The notes below the pieces were generated by a model. It ran no database searches. It saw only the letters and a program-made list of their open reading frames with translations, and was not told the DNA's origin. A stretch of DNA of 64,000 bases, taken from assembly GCA_038239145.1 (NCBI GenBank), contig JBBSFB010000016.1, positions 11,483 through 75,482 on the forward strand, read 5' to 3'. Shown here piece after piece: positions 17,106 to 25,747 of the stretch. A program made the position numbers and the translations under genes. This DNA comes from PALSA-610 sp038239145. Its GTDB lineage: Bacteria > Actinomycetota > Acidimicrobiia > IMCC26256 > PALSA-610. Positions within the stretch are counted from its first letter, which is position 1; every line of letters starts with the position of its first letter.

Positions 17106-17122
17106 AGAACTGGTTGCGATGA
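17102..17122 (+). other. six-codon bridging ORF (MKNWLR) between dhaA and NUDIX
   Basis: Its ATG overlaps the dhaA stop (ATGA at 17102-17105) and its TGA overlaps the NUDIX ATG (17119-17122). The 17-bp block at 17094-17110 is an imperfect tandem copy of 17111-17127, so the bridge looks like a duplicated stop/start junction. Probably serves ribosome re-initiation; the peptide itself is unlikely to matter. Confidence 0.5.
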
Positions 17123-17739
17123 GCAACGAGCCGCTCGACGTATTCGCTCTGCTCGACGAGGTGCAGGCGATCGCGCGATCGGGCTTGCACTACTGCGAGA
17201 ATCCCTTCGATCGCGAGCGTTATACCAAGCTGCTCGAGACCGCGGAACGCGAGTACGCGAACCGGACGACGCTCGCCGAAGCCGCGGTGCACGAACGGTT
17301 CGCGGCCGAGATCGGATACGTGACCGCGAAGGTCGGCGCCGATGCTGCCGTGTTCGACGAGCACGATCGCATCCTGTTGGTGCACCGGGCCGACGACGCG
17401 AAGTGGGGCCTCGTCGCGGGCTGGGTCGACCCGAGCGAGTCGCCGGCCGACACGGTGGTGCGCGAGCTGGCCGAAGAGGCCGGGGTGAAGGCCCGCGTCG
17501 AACGTCTCGTCGGGGTGTTCTTCCGCGCAGGTCGCGCCGGCGAGCACCCCCACGGGACCGTGGCAATCGTGTATCTCTGCTCGATCACCGGCGGTCGGCT
17601 CCGACCACAACTGCACGAGGTCACCGAAGTGGCGTGGCGCGCCATCGACGACGTTCCCGCGGCCGACTGGCACCACAACCACCAGGCTCTCGCCCGGGCC
17701 GCGCTCGACGCCCGCTGGCGCATGCGCGCCGGACTCTGA
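17119..17739 (+). CDS. NUDIX hydrolase
   Basis: 206 residues. An N-terminal helical segment (DEVQAIARSGLHYCENPFDRERYTKLLE) typical of ADP-ribose/NDP-sugar-type NUDIX enzymes precedes the NUDIX domain, whose box reads GWVDPSESPADTVVRELAEEAGV with all acidic residues. It cleaves a nucleoside diphosphate linked to another group; substrate unknown. Its stop abuts the stop of the convergent MarR gene with no gap. Confidence 0.9.
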   Translation: MSNEPLDVFALLDEVQAIARSGLHYCENPFDRERYTKLLETAEREYANRTTLAEAAVHERFAAEIGYVTAKVGADAAVFDEHDRILLVHRADDAKWGLVAGWVDPSESPADTVVRELAEEAGVKARVERLVGVFFRAGRAGEHPHGTVAIVYLCSITGGRLRPQLHEVTEVAWRAIDDVPAADWHHNHQALARAALDARWRMRAGL

Positions 17740-18240
17740 CTACGTGCGATCGTCGTCGGCGGCGTCGCAGCCGCCGGCGGCGCGTTGCTCGTCGACGTCG
17801 ATCGTCGAGAGCGCCGCACTCAGATCGAGGAGTTGGCGCGGGTTCAACCGGTCGATGAAGTACTCGCGCACGCCTCGCACGTGGGTAGGCGCCGCCGTCT
17901 TCAGCGTCTTGAAGCCCAGCGGGGTCAGGACCGCGTTCGACCCCCGCCGGTCGCTCGGGCACGGTCGTCGCTCGACCAGCCCCGCCTTGACGAGGCCGTC
18001 GATCCGACGGGTGATCCCGCTCGGCGAAAGGTGCAAAGTGGACGCGAGCTCACTCATGCGCACCGCCTGGTCGACACCCTCGGACAGGTGGTGCAGGACC
18101 TCGTAGTCGCCCAGGCTCATGCCGTGCTCGGCCTGCAGCTCGTTGTCGAGCATCGCGAGGATGCCTGTCGACGCCTGCACCAGGTTGGTCCAGGCGTCCA
18201 TCTCGGGCTCGGTGAGCCACCGGACCGCGGGCTCGCTCAT
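17740..18240 (-). CDS. MarR-family transcriptional regulator
   Basis: 166 residues with a winged helix-turn-helix (MSELASTLHLSPSGITRRIDGLVKAGLVERRPCPSDRRGSNAVLT) including the DRR wing. Divergent from the YceI gene; two palindromes in the 110-bp gap are the probable operators for both genes. Such regulators usually release DNA on binding a phenolic or oxidised ligand. Confidence 0.92.
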   Translation of the reverse strand: MSEPAVRWLTEPEMDAWTNLVQASTGILAMLDNELQAEHGMSLGDYEVLHHLSEGVDQAVRMSELASTLHLSPSGITRRIDGLVKAGLVERRPCPSDRRGSNAVLTPLGFKTLKTAAPTHVRGVREYFIDRLNPRQLLDLSAALSTIDVDEQRAAGGCDAADDDRT

Positions 18241-18277
18241 ATCGGAGGAATCCTACTTGTGGAGTCGGGAATAGTTC

Positions 18278-18289
18278 TTGCGTCCGCAA
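18278..18289. promoter_or_regulatory. MarR operator candidate 1
   Basis: Palindrome TTGCG-tc-CGCAA between the marR-like and yceI-like genes. Matches the arms of the second copy at 18303. Confidence 0.5.
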
Positions 18290-18302
18290 CCTTTACAGTG
18301 CT

Positions 18303-18316
18303 GTTGCGTTCGCAAC
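18303..18316. promoter_or_regulatory. MarR operator candidate 2
   Basis: Palindrome GTTGCG-tt-CGCAAC, 25 bp from the first copy (about 2.5 helical turns), followed by a further half-site TTGCGCC. Confidence 0.55.
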
Positions 18317-18350
18317 GATTGCGCCTGACACATTCTCACAGGAGTCCACC

Positions 18351-18911
18351 ATGGCCAGTACCCACGCCGTAGAAACCAACGTTCCTGCCGCCGGCACCTA
18401 CAACCTCGACCAGAGCCACTCGCACGTGTCGTTCAGTGCCCGCCACCTCATGGTCACCAAGGTCCGGGGCCGCTTTCCGGTCACCGCGGGCACGCTCGTG
18501 ATCGCCGAGGACCCGACGCAGTCGTCGGTCGAGGCGACCATCGACGTAGCCGCGGTCGACAGCGGCGATCCGAAGCGCGACGAGCACCTGCGCTCGGCCG
18601 ACTTCTTCGACGCCGAGAAGTACCCGACCATCGAGTTCCGCTCGACCAAGGTCACCGACAAGGGCAACGGCGAGTTCACCCTCGAGGGTGAACTGACCGT
18701 CACCGGGAACACCCACCCGGTCACGCTCGAGGGCGAGTACCTCGGGTCGCAGGCTTCGCCGTGGGGCGACACCCGGATCGGCTTCAGCGGCGAGACCGAA
18801 GTGAGCCGCAAGGAGTGGGGCCTCGAGTGGAATGTTGCGCTCGAGACCGGCGGCGTGCTCGTGAGCGACAAGGTGAAGCTCACGATCGACGCCGAGTGGG
18901 TCCAGGCATAA
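18351..18911 (+). CDS. YceI-family lipid-binding protein
   Basis: 186 residues of the YceI lipocalin-like family: YNLDQSHSHVSFSARHLMVTKVRGRF... EATIDVAAVDSGDPKRDEHLRSADFFDAEKYPTIEF. These bind polyisoprenoids or other amphiphiles. No signal peptide, unlike proteobacterial YceI, so cytoplasmic. ATG follows AGGAG. Under likely control of the divergent MarR protein. Confidence 0.92.
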   Translation: MASTHAVETNVPAAGTYNLDQSHSHVSFSARHLMVTKVRGRFPVTAGTLVIAEDPTQSSVEATIDVAAVDSGDPKRDEHLRSADFFDAEKYPTIEFRSTKVTDKGNGEFTLEGELTVTGNTHPVTLEGEYLGSQASPWGDTRIGFSGETEVSRKEWGLEWNVALETGGVLVSDKVKLTIDAEWVQA

Positions 18912-18991
18912 TCGAGCCGGACCAATGCGCCCAAACCACTTGAGCTAGGCGCCGTCAACTGCCGCCAAGGCGCGTCGGGATCTTGCCGACG

Positions 18992-19004
18992 TACCCTTGG
19001 CGGC
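18992..19004 (+). promoter_or_regulatory. leaderless -10 box
   Basis: TACCCT lies seven bases before the ATG at 19005; no ribosome-binding site. Confidence 0.4.
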
Positions 19005-20246
19005 ATGACGGTCGGCCCCGGCATCCGGCTCAACTGGCGTAAGAGCGAGACCCACGGACTCGACGCCGACCCGGTCCCGCGTCCGATCCGCTACACGCTC
19101 TTCTCCACCGACGATCACCTGGTCGAGCCACCCGGGATGTTCGACGGCCGCCTCCCCGACCGTCTGCAGGAGCTGGCGCCCAAGGTCGTCGAGACCGAAG
19201 AAGGCCACGAGGTTTGGCACTTCGACGGCCAGGTCTTCTTCCAAGTCGGCCTCAACGCCGTAGTCGGGCGCAAGCGCGAAGACTGGAAGGTCGAACCGAC
19301 GCGTTTCGAGGAGATGCGTTCCGGTTGCTACGAAGTCGACGCGCGCGTCCGCGACATGGACATCAACGGCGTGTGGGCCTCGGTCAACTTCCCGTCGCAG
19401 ATCACCGGATTCTGCGGGCGGGTCTTCTCGCGTTGTAGTGACCCCGAGCTCGGTCTCGCGGTCACCCGCGCGTGGAACGACTGGTTCCACGACGAGTGGT
19501 TCTCGAAATACCCCGATCGGATCGTCCCGATGGGCATCACCTTCCTCGGCGATCCCGAAGCGGGCGCCGCGGAGATCCGCCGCAACGCGGCCCGGGGCTT
19601 CACCGCAGTGACGTTGCCGGAGTCGCCGCACCGGATCGGCATGGAACCGATCTTCAGCAGCTGGTGGGACCCGATCCTCGCCGCGTGCGCGGAGACGAGC
19701 ACGGTGGTGTGCCTCCACGTCGGTTCCACGGGCGTGGCCGACATGCCGCCCGGCTCGCCGATGGTTCCGCTCGGCGCGACGCTCTTCGGTCAGCTCTCGC
19801 TCAGCGCGTGCGCGGAGTGGCTCTGGTCGCCGTACCCGGCCAAGTACGCCGACCTCAAGATCATCATGAGCGAGGGCGGGATCGGGTGGGTCGCGATGCT
19901 GCACGACCGGCTGGAGAACATCGTCGACCGTTCCGGCTACGGCGATTACTTCCCGGGGCCCCTGCGACCGGCCGAGGTGTTGCACCGCAACTTCTGGTTC
20001 TCCACGATCGACGATCCGTCGACGTTGAGCACGCGCCACACCATCGGCGTCGAGAACATCACGTTCGAGTCCGACTACCCGCACGGCGACGGCACCTGGC
20101 CCGACACCCAGCAGGTGTTCGCCGACGTGTTCGGGGGTCTTCCCGCGGACGAGATCGCGATGATCAGTCACGAGAACGCGGCGGCGCTCTTCCGGCATCC
20201 GCTACCGCCGAACGGCAACCCGCATGCGATCGGAGTGAGGCGATGA
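19005..20246 (+). CDS. amidohydrolase-family metal-dependent hydrolase/decarboxylase
   Basis: 413 residues of the Amidohydro_2 (ACMSD-like) family. The opening STDDHLVEPPGMF carries the D-x-H metal motif variant, HVGSTG and the late ITFESDYPHGDGTWP supply further metal ligands. Members hydrolyse or decarboxylate ring or aromatic acids; the substrate here is not known. Leaderless start. The gene is linked to iolB by a 17-codon bridging ORF. Confidence 0.85.
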   Translation: MTVGPGIRLNWRKSETHGLDADPVPRPIRYTLFSTDDHLVEPPGMFDGRLPDRLQELAPKVVETEEGHEVWHFDGQVFFQVGLNAVVGRKREDWKVEPTRFEEMRSGCYEVDARVRDMDINGVWASVNFPSQITGFCGRVFSRCSDPELGLAVTRAWNDWFHDEWFSKYPDRIVPMGITFLGDPEAGAAEIRRNAARGFTAVTLPESPHRIGMEPIFSSWWDPILAACAETSTVVCLHVGSTGVADMPPGSPMVPLGATLFGQLSLSACAEWLWSPYPAKYADLKIIMSEGGIGWVAMLHDRLENIVDRSGYGDYFPGPLRPAEVLHRNFWFSTIDDPSTLSTRHTIGVENITFESDYPHGDGTWPDTQQVFADVFGGLPADEIAMISHENAAALFRHPLPPNGNPHAIGVRR

Positions 20247-20296
20247 GCGATGACGCAGAACGCCTCTTGACCCGATACCTGGAAACCGCCCCGTGA
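20243..20296 (+). other. 17-codon bridging ORF between amidohydrolase and iolB
   Basis: Reads MSDDAERLLTRYLETAP. Its ATG overlaps the upstream TGA (20243-20246) and its TGA overlaps the iolB GTG (20293-20296). It may be a coupling device or the remnant of a deleted gene; the peptide resembles no family I know. Confidence 0.5.
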
Positions 20297-21024
20297 GCAA
20301 GACCTCGTACCGCGGCGCGAACGTTCGACTCGAGATCGCGGCGTTGTCGGCGGGCGAGTCGTTCATCGTCACTCCCCCGGCCGGCCAGGAAGCCGCGATC
20401 GTGCTCCTCGAGGGTGAGGTCGCGTTCGAAGGCGAGGCCGCGAAGCGCACGTCGGTCTTCGACCAGCGCGCAACGGCGGTGTATCTCCCGCCGGGTTCGT
20501 CGATCGAGGTCGATGCGACGGGCGACGCCGAGATCGCGTTCACCACGACGATCGGCTACGACCTTCGGACGACAGGTGAAGCGCCGACGGTGGTGCATCC
20601 CGACGGCGTCGTCGTGCAGGCGCGCGGCAAGCCCGGGTGGGAGCGCGACGTCCACGACGTCATCGACGACGCGGTGCCCGCGCGCCATCTGCTCGTCGGC
20701 GAGACGTTCAACGAGCCCGGGCAGTGGTCGTCGTTCCCTCCGCACAAACACGACGGCGACGACGGTGAGCCCGCGTTGGAAGAGGTGTACTACTACCGCT
20801 TCGACCGGCCCGGAGGCTTCGGCTTTCAGGGTCTGTACGAGTCGAACGGTCGGGCCGAAGCCGTGTTCTTGAAGCACGGGAGCATCGTCGGTATTCCCCG
20901 GGGCTACCACCCCGTCTGCGCGGCCCCCGGCTACCGCCTCTACTACCTGTGGGTGCTCGTCGGAGAGCCCCGAGCCCTCGCCATGCACGAAGACCCCGTC
21001 CACCGCTGGCTCCACGACCGCTGA
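20293..21024 (+). CDS. iolB: 5-deoxy-glucuronate isomerase (IolB-like)
   Basis: 243-residue cupin of the KduI/IolB family. In inositol catabolism it turns 5-deoxy-glucuronate into 5-dehydro-2-deoxy-gluconate. Metal-site motifs SSFPPHKHDGDD, LEEVYYYRF and IPRGYHPVCAAPGY are clear. No other iol genes are adjacent, so the pathway assignment rests on this gene alone. GTG start, coupled to the amidohydrolase by the small bridging ORF. Confidence 0.85.
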   Translation: MSKTSYRGANVRLEIAALSAGESFIVTPPAGQEAAIVLLEGEVAFEGEAAKRTSVFDQRATAVYLPPGSSIEVDATGDAEIAFTTTIGYDLRTTGEAPTVVHPDGVVVQARGKPGWERDVHDVIDDAVPARHLLVGETFNEPGQWSSFPPHKHDGDDGEPALEEVYYYRFDRPGGFGFQGLYESNGRAEAVFLKHGSIVGIPRGYHPVCAAPGYRLYYLWVLVGEPRALAMHEDPVHRWLHDR

Positions 21025-21051
21025 CCTGAAATCCGCGGCGCCCGCGGCCGA

Positions 21052-22479
21052 TCAGTCGCCGCCTACCGCGAGAGGTGAGCGGTCGGTGGAGCCGGCGCGT
21101 TGGATGGTCGAGGCCGCGTCCTCGTCGCGGATGAGCAGACCGGTCGCCGCGGCCGCAACGACCAGACACCCTCCGACGAAAAAGGCGGCCCGGTACGCCG
21201 AGAGCGCGGGGATCTGACCGCCGTTCAGGAGCACGGTCAGCAAGACGCCAACGCCGAGTGCGGCCGCGACCTGGCGTTGAGTCGAGTAGATCGCCGACGC
21301 CCGCCCGGTGTCCTCGGGAGTGATGTTCGCGTAGGTCGCGGCTTGGAGCGGGACGAACGCGAACGCCATGCAGATGCCACGCCCGAACATGATGAGCCGG
21401 ATCCACCACAGGTCGGTGTGCACGCTGAGCAACGCGAGCATCATCGTCACGATCGACATCGCGACCATGCCCCCGATGATCAGGCGCCGGGGACCGACCC
21501 GGTGGTACAGCCGGCCGACCAGCTGGCTCGAGACGATGACTCCGATCGCTTGCGGAAACGTCGTCAGGCCCGACTGCAACGCGCTCAGCCCGCGCAGGTC
21601 CTGCAGGAACAACGGGAGGATGTAGAGCACGCCCGCGAAGCTGCCGTAGGTGAGCGTGAGCACGATGTTCGCGTTCCGGAACATGCGGTCCTTGTACAGG
21701 CGCAGGGCGAGCATCGGTGACTCGACGCGCGTCTCCACGACGATCAGCAGCGCGAAGAGTGTGACCCCGACGACTGCGGTGACGAGGACTGCGGGCGAGC
21801 GCCAGCCCTTCAAAGGCCCTTCCGAAAGCGCGTACAGCACGAGTGCGAGCCCGGCGCCGGAAAGCACGAAACCTCCGAGATCGAACGGGCCCGCGGTTCC
21901 TTCCTTGTGCTCTTTCAGGTAGAGCGCGCCGAGAACGAACCCCACGACGCCGACCGGGAGGTTGACGTAGAAGATCCAGCGCCACGACACGTCGGTGACG
22001 AGCCAGCCCCCGACGATCGGTCCGAGCGCGGGAGCGAGAACGGTCGGGATGATGAGGACGGTCGAGGCCTTCGCCCGCTCGACCGGCGGGAACGCGCGGA
22101 ACAACATCGCGGTGCCGACCGGCGTGAGCATGCCGCCGCCGACGCCCTGCAGCACGCGGAACGCGACCAGCTCACCGAGGCTGTGGGCCTGGCCGCAGAA
22201 CGCCGACGCGATCGTGAACATCGCGAGCGCGAAGAGGAAGACCTTCTTGGTGCCGATGCGATCGCCGATCCACCCCGAGGCCGGGATCCAGATCGCCAAC
22301 GACAGCAGGTATCCGAGCACGACCCACTCGATCGACGTCGTGGTCGTGTGGAAGTCGCGCTGCAAAGTGGGCGTCGCGACGAACACGATCGTCGTGTCCA
22401 TGATGTCCATGAACATGCCGCACACGAAGACGGCGGCGACGACCCATTTGTATTCGAGGCCGAAGAACGACCGGGGCAT
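21052..22479 (-). CDS. MFS drug/proton antiporter, DHA2 (EmrB/QacA) family
   Basis: 475 residues with 14 predicted helices. Motif C-like helix and the family hallmarks LDTTIVFVATPTLQRDF-like start (MDIMDTTIVFVATPTLQ), WRWIFYVNLPVG and the loop GRLYHRVGPRR are present. It should export a hydrophobic compound. The ATG at 22479 has a leaderless TACTCT box six bases upstream, so it is transcribed separately from the LLM genes before it. Confidence 0.92.
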   Translation of the reverse strand: MPRSFFGLEYKWVVAAVFVCGMFMDIMDTTIVFVATPTLQRDFHTTTTSIEWVVLGYLLSLAIWIPASGWIGDRIGTKKVFLFALAMFTIASAFCGQAHSLGELVAFRVLQGVGGGMLTPVGTAMLFRAFPPVERAKASTVLIIPTVLAPALGPIVGGWLVTDVSWRWIFYVNLPVGVVGFVLGALYLKEHKEGTAGPFDLGGFVLSGAGLALVLYALSEGPLKGWRSPAVLVTAVVGVTLFALLIVVETRVESPMLALRLYKDRMFRNANIVLTLTYGSFAGVLYILPLFLQDLRGLSALQSGLTTFPQAIGVIVSSQLVGRLYHRVGPRRLIIGGMVAMSIVTMMLALLSVHTDLWWIRLIMFGRGICMAFAFVPLQAATYANITPEDTGRASAIYSTQRQVAAALGVGVLLTVLLNGGQIPALSAYRAAFFVGGCLVVAAAATGLLIRDEDAASTIQRAGSTDRSPLAVGGD

Positions 22480-22491
22480 CGGCGAAGAGTA
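22480..22491 (-). promoter_or_regulatory. leaderless -10 box of the MFS gene
   Basis: Minus-strand TACTCT (plus 22486-22491) six bases before the ATG at 22479. Confidence 0.4.
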
Positions 22492-22530
22492 TTCGTTCCG
22501 ATGCGCGGCCGCACCGGAACCGACCAATGT

Positions 22531-23523
22531 TCACATCGCCAGTCGGGGCTGCACCCGACTGGCGACCAGCTCCAACGACTCCCACGCGATCTCGGGATCG
22601 ATGCCGCCGCACAACGGATGCAACGCGAGCGAGCCCTTCGACCGGACGTGCTCGACACACTCGTCGGGCGTGAACACCGCGTAGACGCCGTTCTCGCGCA
22701 GCTGGTCGACAGTGGTCGCGGTGTCGAGCGCGACCGAGTCGAGGTTGCCGTCGAGTTGCCACTGCGCGTAGCTCCGCGCCTCGTGCAGCAGGTTCTCGCC
22801 GATCGTCGCCCACGTCCGTTCCGGATCCTCGGAGACGAAGATGTTCAACGGTCCGGTTCCCGGACTGATGATCAAACCGGGCGCCAGGCCGAGACGCTCG
22901 CGTTCGGTCTCGTACTCGGCGACGATCGTCTTCGATCGCCTTTGCGGGAAGAACGGCATGTCAAGCCGGGCCGCGCGCCGCGCCGCGGCGCGTGATCCAC
23001 CGCCGTAACAGATCATCGGGTACGGCTGCGAGTACGGCGTCGGGCGCACGAGCACGACGCGACCGTCGTGATCGAACGGCTCGCCCGTCCACGCCTTGCG
23101 CATGAGTGTGATCGCGCTCTCCATGTCGGCGGCACGGTCCTTGAAGCTCTTCCCGAGCGACTCGTACTCCGCCGGTCGGTACCCGATACCGGCGACGTAC
23201 GACACCCGACCGCGGCTCAGTTGGTCGAGTACGGCGATGTCTTCCGCGAGCTTCACCGGGTCGTAGAGCGGCACGAGCAAGGCGGCGACGCTGATCGCGA
23301 TCTCCTTCGTACGCCCGGCGATCGCCGCCGCCGCGACGAGCGGGGACGGGAGATAGCCGTCCTCGGACGCGTGGTGCTCGGAGACCACCACCGCGCTGAA
23401 GCCGTGCTGCTCGCTCCACGTCGCCATGTCGAGCGCAGCGGCATAGAGGTCGGCGACGGGCGCGCCGAATGCGGGCGCCCGCAGGTCGAAGCGCAGGACG
23501 AACGAGCCGAGGAACGGACTCAT
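22531..23523 (-). CDS. LLM-class (luciferase-like) flavin/F420-dependent oxidoreductase
   Basis: 330 residues. TIM-barrel luciferase-like monooxygenase fold: VVVSEHHASEDGYLPSPLVAAAAIAGRTKEI and LDQLSRGRVSYVAGIGYRPAEYESLG. Members use FMN or F420. Its ATG overlaps the stop of the upstream LLM gene (ATGA), so the two are co-translated, possibly as two steps of one pathway. Confidence 0.9.
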   Translation of the reverse strand: MSPFLGSFVLRFDLRAPAFGAPVADLYAAALDMATWSEQHGFSAVVVSEHHASEDGYLPSPLVAAAAIAGRTKEIAISVAALLVPLYDPVKLAEDIAVLDQLSRGRVSYVAGIGYRPAEYESLGKSFKDRAADMESAITLMRKAWTGEPFDHDGRVVLVRPTPYSQPYPMICYGGGSRAAARRAARLDMPFFPQRRSKTIVAEYETERERLGLAPGLIISPGTGPLNIFVSEDPERTWATIGENLLHEARSYAQWQLDGNLDSVALDTATTVDQLRENGVYAVFTPDECVEHVRSKGSLALHPLCGGIDPEIAWESLELVASRVQPRLAM

Positions 23524-24608
23524 CGGGCCCGGCCCGGGTTCGGCGCCCACCCGTCGAAGCGACCAGCGGGTCGGATGGCCCGGTACTCCCCGACGATCGG
23601 TGCGAGCTCGGTGGGGGTGGCGCCGTGCATGATGACGCCGTCGACACCGAGGTCGAACTGGCGGAGCACGCGCGCCGCGCACCGTGCCGCGTCACCCGTC
23701 GCGGCCGGCTCGAGCCAATCGTCGGGGAGCAGCGTCGCGACGTGTTCGAGCGTCGCGGTATCGGCCTTCGTGTCGAATGCGCCGGGGAACGACGCCACGA
23801 TCTCGTCGGCCCGGAACCGCTCCAGCACCTTCGGATCCCAGCCATTGGTACCGACGAGCAGATCGCCGTAACCCTGGAGATAGGTCGCAAGCCGGCCGAC
23901 GGTCTTCTTCAGACGCAACGGTTCGGGGAGGTGGTCACCGATCGTCGCGTAGCACGACCAGATGCGAACGGCGGCCGGATCGCGTCCGGCTTCGTCGGCG
24001 GCGCGCCGCACCGAGGCCACGCACCGTTCCACCGTCTCATCGGTGAAGAACGTGTGCAACACCACGGCGTCGAAACAACGACCGGATAGCGCCAGCGAGT
24101 TCGGGCCGAACGCGACGAACCCGAGCGGGATGTCCTCGTCGAACGATGCGTCGAGATGGAGCACCGGGAACTTCCCCGCGGGACCGTCGTGCCCGAACAC
24201 GACCTCGCCGTGCCACAGCCGGCGCATGATGCCCACGAAGTCCTCGATCTGGGCGGTCGTGATGCGAGGTATGCCGTACGCGTCGAAGAGCGGAGCGATC
24301 CCACGGCCGAGACCAAGGGTGAAGCGCCCACCTGTCAACCGGTGCATGGTCGTGGCGTGCGACGCGGTGACGATCGGGTGGCGCGTGTTGTGGTTCGTGG
24401 CCGCGGTCGCGATGCCGAGGGTCGACGACACTGCGCCGACCGCGCCCGACAGTGTGAACGCCTCCTTGATGTTGAAGCGCTCCGAGAGAAACGTCGAACC
24501 GAGCCCGAGCGCTTCGCCCGCGCCAACCTCGTCGATCAGCTCGACCGGAGACTGCGGCGCCCCGGCCAGCACGTAGAACCCGATCTCGTTGAGTTGAGGC
24601 TGATCCAT
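23520..24608 (-). CDS. F420-dependent LLM-class oxidoreductase
   Basis: 362 residues, luciferase-like fold (NEIGFYVLAGAPQSPVELIDEVGAGEALGLGSTFLSERFNIKE... TGGRFTLGLGRG), resembling the mycobacterial TIGR03857 F420 family. ATG at 24608 is chosen because a GATACT box lies six bases before it and family similarity begins there; the frame is open about 100 codons further upstream without similarity. Divergent from the nitronate monooxygenase gene. Confidence 0.9.
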   Translation of the reverse strand: MDQPQLNEIGFYVLAGAPQSPVELIDEVGAGEALGLGSTFLSERFNIKEAFTLSGAVGAVSSTLGIATAATNHNTRHPIVTASHATTMHRLTGGRFTLGLGRGIAPLFDAYGIPRITTAQIEDFVGIMRRLWHGEVVFGHDGPAGKFPVLHLDASFDEDIPLGFVAFGPNSLALSGRCFDAVVLHTFFTDETVERCVASVRRAADEAGRDPAAVRIWSCYATIGDHLPEPLRLKKTVGRLATYLQGYGDLLVGTNGWDPKVLERFRADEIVASFPGAFDTKADTATLEHVATLLPDDWLEPAATGDAARCAARVLRQFDLGVDGVIMHGATPTELAPIVGEYRAIRPAGRFDGWAPNPGRAR

Positions 24609-24655
24609 TGGCCAAGTATCTCCTTCAGCCGGCGCCCGTGGATACTTTGGCCGCG
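24609..24655. promoter_or_regulatory. divergent, mirror-image leaderless promoters
   Basis: Both outward-facing start codons are preceded by the same block: GATACTTGGCCA then ATG on the minus strand, and GATACTTTGGCCGCG then ATG on the plus strand. The arms form an imperfect inverted repeat (24610-24620 and 24641-24652) and contain both -10 boxes. Confidence 0.5.
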
Positions 24656-25713
24656 ATGAGCCTGGTCGCCGACCTCGAACACCCGATCGTCCAAGCAGCG
24701 ATGGCCGGTGGCCCCTCGACACCCTCGCTCGCCGCCGCGGTGAGCGCGGCCGGCGCATCGGCTTCGTCGCGGCGGGGTACCTCTCCCCCGAAGCGCTCCG
24801 GGAGGACATCGCGACAACGGCGAGGTTCACACCCCGACCGTTCGGCGTCAACATCTTCTCGCCCTCGGGCAAACCCGCGGATCCGGCGCGCGTCCGGGAA
24901 TTCACGCGTTTGCTCACGCCGCTTGCCGACGCGCACGGCCTACGGCTGGGCGAGCCGCGCTTCGACGACGACCACTACGACGCGAAGATCGACGTCGTCG
25001 TGGATATGCGGCCCGCGGTGGTCTCGTTCGCGTTCGGGTGCCCGACCAGCGGGACCGTGGACGCGCTGCGGGCGGCGGGCATCGAGGTGTGGGTGACGGT
25101 CACCGACGCGTCCGAAGCCGTGCTCGCCGCCGACGCCGGAGCTGACGCCGTCGTAGCCCAGGGTTCGGAAGGCGGTGGACATCGAGGGTCGTTCGTCGAC
25201 GACGACGGGCTCCCCGAGTCGAGAACGGAGTTGCTCGGGCACATCACCACCGCAGTCTCGGCTCGCCCCCACACGCCGGCGGTCGTCGGGAGCGGCGGCA
25301 TCACGCACGGCGCGGACATCGCCGAGACCCTCGCCTCGAGTGCGGTCGCGGCGCAGTTGGGAACCGCCTTCCTGCTCGGCCGAGAGTCGGGTACGAACAC
25401 CGCGCAACGCCGAGCCGTGGCCGAGGACCGCCCGACGATGCTCACCCGGGCGTTCACGGGGCGGTACGCCCGCGGGATCGTGAACGCATGGGCCGACGAC
25501 TTCAGCGCGGTCGCGCCGAGCGCGTACCCCGAGATCCATCACCACACGGCGCCACTCCGGGCCCACGGGCGCGCGAGCGGCAACGACGATCTCGTCAACC
25601 TCTGGGCCGGTATCCGCCACGTGCTCGCACGGCGTTGCCCGCAGGGGGAGATCGTCGCGCAACTGGTCGCCGAGTTGGCGACCGAGCGCCGGAGGAGCCG
25701 GGCGCCCGGATAA
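24656..25713 (+). pseudogene. nitronate monooxygenase family, single-base frameshift
   Basis: Flavin TIM-barrel of the NMO/2-nitropropane dioxygenase family, about 352 residues if repaired. The first 33 codons (MSLVADLEHPIVQAAMAGGPSTP...AAVSAAG) end near 24755, where one base is missing; the frame then continues as IGFVAAGYLSPEALRED and runs intact to 25713 with the catalytic-site region VVAQGSEGGGHRG and the GSGGI phosphate loop. Everything else is conserved, so this is either a very recent inactivation or an assembly error. Divergent from the LLM pair. Confidence 0.8.
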
Positions 25714-25747
25714 CTTGCAGGCCGCGCACTACAGCAAGGATCCGGAC

